Assembly: GCA_031973395.1 (NCBI GenBank)
Contig: DALYDD010000001.1
Location: 19,918-83,917, forward strand
DNA: 64,000 nucleotides
Reading direction: 5' to 3'
From: DALYDD01 sp031973395
Lineage (GTDB): Bacteria; Patescibacteriota; Minisyncoccia; Phycocordibacterales; CAIZLB01
The position numbers and the translations under genes are program-made. This document shows, in pieces, positions 58,286 to 64,000 of the stretch. The notes below the pieces were generated by a model that was not told the DNA's origin, ran no database searches, and saw only the letters and a program-made list of their open reading frames with translations. Each line of letters begins with the position of its first letter. The first letter of the stretch is position 1.

Positions 58286-58708
58286 TTAGACTTTTTCAAA
58301 ATAAGTTTGCCCAGATTGCAAAGAATCGAGAATCATTTTAGAAGTAACGATAATTTCATCGGGCAATTGATCTAGCGCGTACCAATCCCAACCCCCACAT
58401 TTGTCAGGCTCCATTAATTGCGGTTCTCCAGAAACCCAATCAGCAATCATGCCAATATGTACGTAATGTTTTGGAGCAAACTTTTGTAAATTTGCAATTA
58501 ATTGAAAGCGAACATTATCTATTTTCAAACCTGTCTCTTCAAGAGTTTCTCTTTTCGCACACTCTTCAAATGTTTCCATATAATCTAAGTGACCTCCGGG
58601 AGATTGAAAAACTCCGGCACCGTGCGCATTCAATCTTTTTCCGAGCAAAACTTTCCCATCTTTAAAAATCATTACCCCTACCCCAACTTTAGTTATACCC
58701 GTGTCCAT
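58286..58708 (-). CDS. NUDT15/MTH2-like Nudix hydrolase
   Basis: 140 aa. KVGVGVMIFKDGKVLLGKRL, then NAHGAGVFQSPGGHLDYMET with the Nudix box FEECAKRETLEETG. The pattern KRxxxHGxGxxxxPGGHLxxxE is that of NUDT15-type pyrophosphatases acting on nucleotides such as dGTP derivatives. It lies 25 bp upstream of purK in the same direction, so it may be cotranscribed and clean the nucleotide pool. Confidence 0.92.
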   Translation of the reverse strand: MDTGITKVGVGVMIFKDGKVLLGKRLNAHGAGVFQSPGGHLDYMETFEECAKRETLEETGLKIDNVRFQLIANLQKFAPKHYVHIGMIADWVSGEPQLMEPDKCGGWDWYALDQLPDEIIVTSKMILDSLQSGQTYFEKV

Positions 58709-58827
58709 GAGCGTATTTGATTATGAATAAAAACACCTCTCAAACTGATTCCTCTGGTACTACGTATTTATATAAATTTTATCATCTATCATATGAAAAA
58801 GAAAACAGCCTATTTATAAAAATCGAA

Positions 58828-58866
58828 TGGCCAGGGCGATCGCTTACGCGAACACACCCTGGCCAT
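58828..58866. terminator. Hairpin after the GMK-like cassette
   Basis: GGCCAGGG and CCCTGGCC pair across a loop that itself contains CGCTTACGCG. On the minus strand it is followed by ATTCGATTTTTA. Confidence 0.7.
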
Positions 58867-58868
58867 AC

Positions 58869-59462
58869 TCAGATTCCGAGAAAAATCCGGACCGCCGCCT
58901 CAGCCTTTGTGCAAGTTTCATCAAGGGCATCGTCTGGATTTTCGATCACGAGGTCGAAGTCAGAATACAGGGCGGGGTCACTCGCCACTGGATCACCTTT
59001 GATCATCTCATCCACTCTTTCAGCAGCGATTCCTGGCTCCCGAACACGAATCCTGCCGCGACGCTCCCGTTCGGAAGCATGGACAAAGATTTTGAACGGA
59101 ACCCCAATTTGCTCTGACATCAGCAAATCACCGATCGTACGTGCTCCTTCCGGAGTGATATCGATGATAGCGGTATCATGCCGCATGAGTTCAGTGCGCG
59201 TAGTTCCAGAATGATGACCCCTGATTGCAACTTGGTACACCAGGGCACCTGGACGACCTTGGAGATCCAAGAATGCGGTCGGGGAAATGAACCAGTACTC
59301 CCTCCCGCTTTTTTCTCCGGGCCGCATCTGACGAGTTGTACACGGCACGACCCGGGTCAAAAACGCGAAGGTGCGCCGAAGATGTTTGCCAACTTCTTCT
59401 TTGCCGGCACCATGTGGGCCTGAAATTGAAATAAGTCTAATGAATTTTGATTGTGAGGCCAT
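58869..59462 (-). CDS. Guanylate kinase-like protein with altered P-loop (GC-rich cassette)
   Basis: 197 aa. LISISGPHGAGKEEVGKHLR is a GMK-type P-loop with Glu in place of Ser/Thr after the Lys. FLTRVVPCTTRQMRPGEKSG then REYWFIS matches the GMP-binding block (SATTRxxRxGExxGxDYxF). IDITPEGARTIGD fits LDIDxQG, and a helical end follows. Length matches guanylate kinase, but the changed P-loop leaves activity in doubt. Strong Shine-Dalgarno GAAAGGAGGG seven nt before the ATG, GC-rich codons, own terminator; it interrupts the purine run between purQ and the Nudix gene. Confidence 0.75.
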   Translation of the reverse strand: MASQSKFIRLISISGPHGAGKEEVGKHLRRTFAFLTRVVPCTTRQMRPGEKSGREYWFISPTAFLDLQGRPGALVYQVAIRGHHSGTTRTELMRHDTAIIDITPEGARTIGDLLMSEQIGVPFKIFVHASERERRGRIRVREPGIAAERVDEMIKGDPVASDPALYSDFDLVIENPDDALDETCTKAEAAVRIFLGI

Positions 59463-59528
59463 ACAGAAGCCCTCCTTTCTATTGGTTGAATTTGAACTGC
59501 TTGGCGATGAATGAAAAACGAAACGAGG

Positions 59529-60401
59529 TTACCGCTTTTCTAAAAAGAACTGTACAGCATTCTTAAAGATTTGGAAACCAGGACCTGTCGATGACAGTTT
59601 TTTACCTTCACGGCGAGCTTTTTCTTTTAGATAAGAAAAATGTGGTAATTGAGTCGTGAACAATGCGCGCTCCGGATGTGGCATCATACCAAACACCCTT
59701 CCTTCATAGGCAGTAACGCCTGCAATTCGCTCTAATGTCCCATTTGGATTTGGTGCAAGGTCGAGATATGTACAAGCCTCACCGACAACATATCTCCCTG
59801 CAATTTGTCCATTTGCGTTTAGAGTCTTGAGTGTTTTTTCATCTGAATAAAACTTTCCTTCTCCGTGAGCAATTGGAAGCGCCAATGTTTCGAGTCCTCG
59901 AAGCCAAGGGCTTTGTGCAGTCGCCGACGCCTCGAATTTCACATCAACCCAACGATCGATATATCTCGCCTGCTCATTAAATGTGAGTGCACCTGGAAGC
60001 AAACCAATTCCGGTCAAAATCTGAAAGCCATTGCAGATACCAATCACCAACTTTCCATCTGCCACAAACTTTTCAATATCCTTTGAGAGATGATTTTTTA
60101 CTTTATTTGCAAAAGCTTTTCCTGAACCCGTATCATCTCCATAAGAAAATCCTCCAGGAAAAGCGAGAATCTGATAATTGCCAATTTTCTTTTTTCCATC
60201 AATTAAGTCATTGATATGAACGATGTCCGCCTGAGCACCCGCCAATTCAAAAGCATATTTTGTTTCTTCTTCGCAATTGAGACCGTAACCAGAAAATACT
60301 AATACTTTTGGAGCCTTCGTAGATTTTTTCGACGATGCAGTTTTCTTCGGCGTCGCTTTTTTACTCACAACTTTTTTCTTGGACATGATTTTCTTTTTCA
60401 T
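59529..60401 (-). CDS. purQ: FGAM synthetase glutaminase subunit with Lys-rich N-terminal tail
   Basis: 290 aa; PurQ is normally 220-230, or about 260-300 in some lineages. Residues 1-32 (MKKKIMSKKKVVSKKATPKK then TASSKKSTKAPK) form a Lys/Ser/Ala/Thr tail unlike any PurQ domain. The class I amidotransferase core follows: ILAFPGGFSYGDDTGSGKAF, nucleophile KLVIGICNGFQILTGIGLLP, ALPIAHGEGKFY and FGMMPHPERA. It supplies ammonia to PurL. The start follows the purL stop by 1 bp. The tail could start later at MSKKK (residue 6). Confidence 0.93.
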   Translation of the reverse strand: MKKKIMSKKKVVSKKATPKKTASSKKSTKAPKVLVFSGYGLNCEEETKYAFELAGAQADIVHINDLIDGKKKIGNYQILAFPGGFSYGDDTGSGKAFANKVKNHLSKDIEKFVADGKLVIGICNGFQILTGIGLLPGALTFNEQARYIDRWVDVKFEASATAQSPWLRGLETLALPIAHGEGKFYSDEKTLKTLNANGQIAGRYVVGEACTYLDLAPNPNGTLERIAGVTAYEGRVFGMMPHPERALFTTQLPHFSYLKEKARREGKKLSSTGPGFQIFKNAVQFFLEKR

Positions 60402-60402
60402 A

Positions 60403-63400
60403 TTAGTAGTTTCTTAGAGTTGCCTTATAAGCAGTCAGAGCTTGCTCTGTTTTCATATCGACGACTTTTCCATTGCGACCGTGTATTACAATTGACCCAT
60501 CAGTGACTTTTCCAACTTGTGCGAATGAACAACCTTTCATAGCTTTCTCAAATTGTGCTTTATTTTTTGGATCAACAGAAACAAGAATTCGACCCTGGCT
60601 CTCTGAGAAGAGCGCATAGTCGTCAGAAGAGGTTTTTCCATTCACTTTCTTCAAATCAATTTCAGCTCCCAATTTTCCACCAATTGCAGATTTGGCCAAA
60701 GCCACAGCGAGTCCTCCCCGACCAATACTAATCGCACTTGCGATCAAATCTTTTTTTGCAGCCCCATAGAATGTGCGATAGAGTTTCAGATTTTTCTTTG
60801 CATCAACTTGTGGAACCTTGGTATTTGAATATTCTTCTCCTGCTTTGCGCCTGTCCTTTTGACTGAGATATGCGAAATATTCTGAACCTGCGAGTTCATC
60901 CGATGTGTCGCCGAGGACATAGATCAAATCATCGGCAAATTTGAAATCGAGAGAGATAGATTTTTTTACATCTTTTATAACGGAGATTGCGGAGACGAGT
61001 AGAGTCGGAGGCACCGAGATTTTGATAGCATTTCCTTTTTCATCAAAACCTTTGAAATCATTGAACATACTATCTTTTCCAGAAATAAGTGGCGTACCGA
61101 ATGCGATGGAATAATCGCGACAAGCTTTTACCGCCAATTTCAATTGATACAACCTCTCTGCTTCGGTAGAACTACACCAACAGAAGTTATCGAGCAAAGC
61201 CATATAGTCCACATCTCCACCAGCAGCAACCGCGGCACGAATAGCACCATCGATGCTCGAAGCGGCCATGGCATATGCATCAAGTTCTGAATACGATGGA
61301 TTGAGTGCTGCGGTCAAAACAATACCAGCGTCAGAATCAAGAACCGGCCGAAGTACGGCACCGTCAGCATTTACCCGACCCCTTCCCTGCAAAGGCTTCA
61401 AAACGGAATTGGCCTGAACCTCGTGGTCATATTGCTGCGAAATAAATTCATAGCTTGAAATATTTAATCGCTTGAGCATCTCACGCATATGCGAAGTCAG
61501 ATCATTTTGCTTTTGCTTTGGTGCATTGCAGATGCAATATGTTGAAGGTGTACTAACCAAAACTTTTTCCGGTAAACCATCGTGCAAGAATTTAAGCTCC
61601 ACGTCCATGATGGTCTTCTTTTCATATGTCACCAAACATTTTCCACTTTTATTAAATGTACCAATAATGGTCGCTTCAACTCCGCGTCGATTCATCAAAT
61701 CCGAGAAGGCCTTCCATTTATTTTTTGGCACAGACATCGTCATGCGCTCCTGTGATTCCGAGATCCATGTTTTCCATGGCTCTAATCCTGGATACTTGAG
61801 TGGCACTTTTTCTAATTCGACATGACAGCCACCACACTCTTTTGCCATCTCCGCAACTGAACAAGAAATTCCTCCGGCACCATTGTCAGTGATACTTGTG
61901 TAGAGACCAAGATCTCGAGCCTCCTTGATCAAAGCATCACTCATCTTCTTTTGCGTAATTGGATCTCCGATCTGAACAGCGGTTGCAGGAGAACCCGCAT
62001 CCATTCCTTCCGAAGAAAATGTTGCGCCATGGATTCCATCCTGCCCGACTCGCCCGCCAGCCATAACAATATAATCACCGGGCTTTGCAGCTTTTACAGT
62101 CGATGAATGTCCTGCGACTTTTTTTGGAATTAAGCCGACAGTCCCCACGAATACAAGTGGCTTGCCTCGGAAGCGGTCATGGAAATATACGAAACCTTGT
62201 GCAGTTGGGATTCCAGAACAGTTTCCTCCGACATTCACACCATGGATAACGCCTTCCATAATTCTCCTAGGTGGGAGCATTTTCTGCTTCTTTTCCCTAT
62301 CGCGATAGAGCGGTCGAGTATCTTTTGGATCAGCGAGGCAAAAACCATAGACATTGGCAATCGGCTTTGCTCCATAACCAAATCCCATGGCGTCGCGGTT
62401 TACTCCCACAATTCCTGTAATTGAACCGCCGAATGGATCGAGAGCTGATGGACTATTATGTGTCTCCACTTTATGTGTCACCAAATACTTATCATCGAAA
62501 TTGATGGCACCAGCATTATCAGTGAATACCGAAACGCAGAAATCTTTTTTACCTTTCTTTTTTCGAATAATATTTGTGGCTTCTTTGATATATTCTTTAT
62601 ATAAACCTTTTTTCACCTCATCGAGTGGATTTGCAAAAATTGTATGCTTGCAATGCTCTGACCAGGTCTGCGCAATCGATTCGAGCTCTACATCTGTTGG
62701 ATTTCTTTTCTTTGATTTAAAATAGTCTCGAATGGCGCGCATATAATCGAGGTCGAGTGCAAGCGGACCGCGCGTAGTACCATCACTGTTCTTAATCCCC
62801 TGTTTACCAATACGAATCAATTCCTCATCTGGAACATTTAGGTCGACGATCGAAACAGCTTGCCCCGCACTTGTTTTAAGCGATACTTTTGGCACATGAA
62901 CGCCCATGCCCTTGTCGCGCTTGAACTCTGCCGCACTCTTGATCCGGGCAATTTGAATAAGTGGGTTATATAAACTGAAGGCAATTTTCTCAACATCTTC
63001 GCGACTCAATTTGCCGCTTACATAAAAAACTTGTGAAGCGTAAACAGCTTCACGTGATCCAAACTTTTTCTTTAATAAATCCTCGACAGTTTCGCGGGCG
63101 GTTGTTCCGATATTATCAGTCACCCCCGGCAAGAATCCGATTTCGATCACCCAATCAAATTTATTTTTTCCACTTTTAGCAGCAACAGCAGCGCCGACAT
63201 TTCCAGGATGAACATATGCATCTTCCAGAATTGGATTCGCAAACGCACTCGCGATTTTTTTTATTTCATTTGCAGAAAGGTTTTTATCGATCGTATAAGA
63301 TTCCGCGAGATCGACTGCAAGGATTTTGTTATTGAATCCAAGACCTTCGAACTTTTTTTGGTAAACTGATGCACGCGCATCCGCCACCTTGTAGGCGACG

Positions 63401-63417
63401 TCTATTCGGGTAGGCAT
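60403..63417 (-). CDS. purL: FGAM synthetase large subunit with fused PurS-like part
   Basis: 1004 aa, between the small (about 740) and large (about 1,290) PurL types. Residues 1-170 contain two PurS-like segments (RIDVAYKVADARASVYQKKF and WVIEIGFLPGVTDNIGTTAR). The linker and two PurM-like halves follow: SIAQTWSEHCKHTIFANPLD, HKVETHNSPSALDPFGGSIT, GRVGQDGIHGATFSSEGMDA, TDNGAGGISCSVAEMAKECG and GTPLISGKDSMFNDFKGFDE. There is no glutaminase domain; PurQ is encoded 1 bp downstream. TATAAT at about 63427-63432 gives a short leader. It makes FGAM from FGAR. Confidence 0.95.
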   Translation of the reverse strand: MPTRIDVAYKVADARASVYQKKFEGLGFNNKILAVDLAESYTIDKNLSANEIKKIASAFANPILEDAYVHPGNVGAAVAAKSGKNKFDWVIEIGFLPGVTDNIGTTARETVEDLLKKKFGSREAVYASQVFYVSGKLSREDVEKIAFSLYNPLIQIARIKSAAEFKRDKGMGVHVPKVSLKTSAGQAVSIVDLNVPDEELIRIGKQGIKNSDGTTRGPLALDLDYMRAIRDYFKSKKRNPTDVELESIAQTWSEHCKHTIFANPLDEVKKGLYKEYIKEATNIIRKKKGKKDFCVSVFTDNAGAINFDDKYLVTHKVETHNSPSALDPFGGSITGIVGVNRDAMGFGYGAKPIANVYGFCLADPKDTRPLYRDREKKQKMLPPRRIMEGVIHGVNVGGNCSGIPTAQGFVYFHDRFRGKPLVFVGTVGLIPKKVAGHSSTVKAAKPGDYIVMAGGRVGQDGIHGATFSSEGMDAGSPATAVQIGDPITQKKMSDALIKEARDLGLYTSITDNGAGGISCSVAEMAKECGGCHVELEKVPLKYPGLEPWKTWISESQERMTMSVPKNKWKAFSDLMNRRGVEATIIGTFNKSGKCLVTYEKKTIMDVELKFLHDGLPEKVLVSTPSTYCICNAPKQKQNDLTSHMREMLKRLNISSYEFISQQYDHEVQANSVLKPLQGRGRVNADGAVLRPVLDSDAGIVLTAALNPSYSELDAYAMAASSIDGAIRAAVAAGGDVDYMALLDNFCWCSSTEAERLYQLKLAVKACRDYSIAFGTPLISGKDSMFNDFKGFDEKGNAIKISVPPTLLVSAISVIKDVKKSISLDFKFADDLIYVLGDTSDELAGSEYFAYLSQKDRRKAGEEYSNTKVPQVDAKKNLKLYRTFYGAAKKDLIASAISIGRGGLAVALAKSAIGGKLGAEIDLKKVNGKTSSDDYALFSESQGRILVSVDPKNKAQFEKAMKGCSFAQVGKVTDGSIVIHGRNGKVVDMKTEQALTAYKATLRNY

Positions 63418-63432
63418 AATGCGGATAATTAT

Positions 63433-64000
63433 ATGGTAAAGTTATCCGGCATGTCTATTATTGCCTTTCTGAAAAAGTGTGTTCGTTCGTATCGCCACTA
63501 CAGGTTTGTCTCCTTGACCACCCTCCCGTCTGCTGGCAAACTCATCGACGTTTCCTGTGCAGACGGCCTATTATTGGGACGGATCAGAAACCAATATCCA
63601 AAACTCGAACTGTTCGGGCTTGATATTTCAGTCGACGAGATCGAGAAAGCACACAAGAACTATCCACAGATACATTTCGATATAGCTCCATCCAGCGCCA
63701 TTCCCCACCCAGACAATACCTTTGATGCCATAACCTGCCTTTTATCTCTACATCATTTTGCTGAGGCTGAAAAAGTCTTCTCTGAATTTGAGCGTATTTT
63801 AAAAAATAACGGAAAATTATTTTTAGTGGATCTTATTCCAAAATACTCCTGGTCTCATAAAGTATGGAATCATCATAAATGTCCGGAGCCCTATCATTTT
63901 GAAAAATATTATTCTAAAAGTGAAATAGAGGCAGCGCTTGCAAAACATAATATGGAATTAGTTGAAACAAAAAGATTAACGATAGTTCCGCGTCTTCAAA
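63433..64000 (+). CDS. SAM-dependent class I methyltransferase (3' end outside window)
   Basis: Open frame to the window edge. Two in-frame ATGs, at 63433 and 63451; the first follows TATAATTAT-like sequence. Motif I is KLIDVSCADGLLLGRIRN, the acidic motif II ELFGLDISVDEIEKA, motif III SAIPHPDNTFDAITCLLSLH, then ILKNNGKLFLVDLIPKY. These are the UbiE/Methyltransf_11 blocks; the Gly-rich loop is VSCADG instead of the usual GxGxG. Substrate unknown. Divergent from purL with only a few bases between promoters. Confidence 0.85.
   Translation, partial: MVKLSGMSIIAFLKKCVRSYRHYRFVSLTTLPSAGKLIDVSCADGLLLGRIRNQYPKLELFGLDISVDEIEKAHKNYPQIHFDIAPSSAIPHPDNTFDAITCLLSLHHFAEAEKVFSEFERILKNNGKLFLVDLIPKYSWSHKVWNHHKCPEPYHFEKYYSKSEIEAALAKHNMELVETKRLTIVPRLQ

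Noticed and set aside
1..64000. CRISPR array, rRNA genes or prophage structural genes
   Set aside because: No regularly spaced repeat series, no rRNA signature and no capsid, portal or terminase-like proteins were found.

Overview
The window looks like a piece of a Patescibacteria (Candidate Phyla Radiation) genome, most likely a Parcubacteria-type lineage. This is an inference from gene content and style. There is a complete type IV pilus locus, a ComF-like uptake protein, many promoters whose TATAAT lies almost on the start codon with no Shine-Dalgarno, reduced enzymes (a pyruvate kinase missing its C-terminal domain, a PEP-synthase-like protein missing the PEP-binding domain), and UGA used as a normal stop. 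An almost complete run of purine genes is unusual for a CPR genome. Two runs of 10 Ns (41283-41292 and 52304-52313) show that this is a scaffolded assembly.

Layout. 1-2.0 kb: efflux adaptor and a MarR regulator with a palindromic operator at its start codon. 2.0-3.5 kb: two GC-rich secreted-protein cassettes sharing promoter, leader and 3' hairpin. 3.6-12.3 kb: typA, a two-component pair, a large membrane protein, an anchored protein and a phosphoesterase. 12.3-16.6 kb: a lower-glycolysis operon (gpm, pyk, an anchored protein, pps-like). 16.7-18.3 kb: three tRNAs, an NMP-kinase-like cassette and two copies of a structured element in terminator loops. 18.3-23.0 kb: HEPN-like membrane protein, gatA, gatC, ligA. 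23.1-35.7 kb: type IV pilus cluster (pilM-N-O, a PilP-position protein, pilB, CheY-like, pilT, pilC, two pilins, pilD, four minor pilins), with a third copy of the terminator-loop element after pilC. 35.8-38.0 kb: comF-like and small membrane or exported proteins.

38.0-46.5 kb is an accessory island. It holds two tRNA-Ser genes (anticodons GCT and, oddly, ACT), four copies of a structured repeat placed behind tRNA genes or remnants, a DUF4238 protein, an unknown 363-aa protein, a C5 methyltransferase with a PD-(D/E)xK-like nuclease, peptidase E, a SET protein and an ORF6N protein. 46.5-52.9 kb is a string of mostly single genes (asparaginase-like, Nudix, VOC, DoxX-like, YjdF/DUF2238, SWIB) and a broken second ORF6N copy. 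52.9-63.4 kb is purine synthesis on the minus strand: purL(S), purQ, a GMK-like cassette, Nudix, purK, purE, purM, purC, purB, covering FGAR to AICAR. A truncated methyltransferase ends the window.

The strongest candidates for undescribed biology are: (1) a conserved core of about 45 nt set in the loop of three different terminators, each starting exactly at a stop codon or tRNA 3' end; (2) long perfect DNA palindromes inside the coding sequence of ORF6N genes, echoed by near-identical palindromes upstream; (3) the four-copy structured repeat behind tRNA-Ser genes; and (4) a dispersed set of GC-rich single-gene cassettes that encode enzyme folds with altered catalytic motifs.
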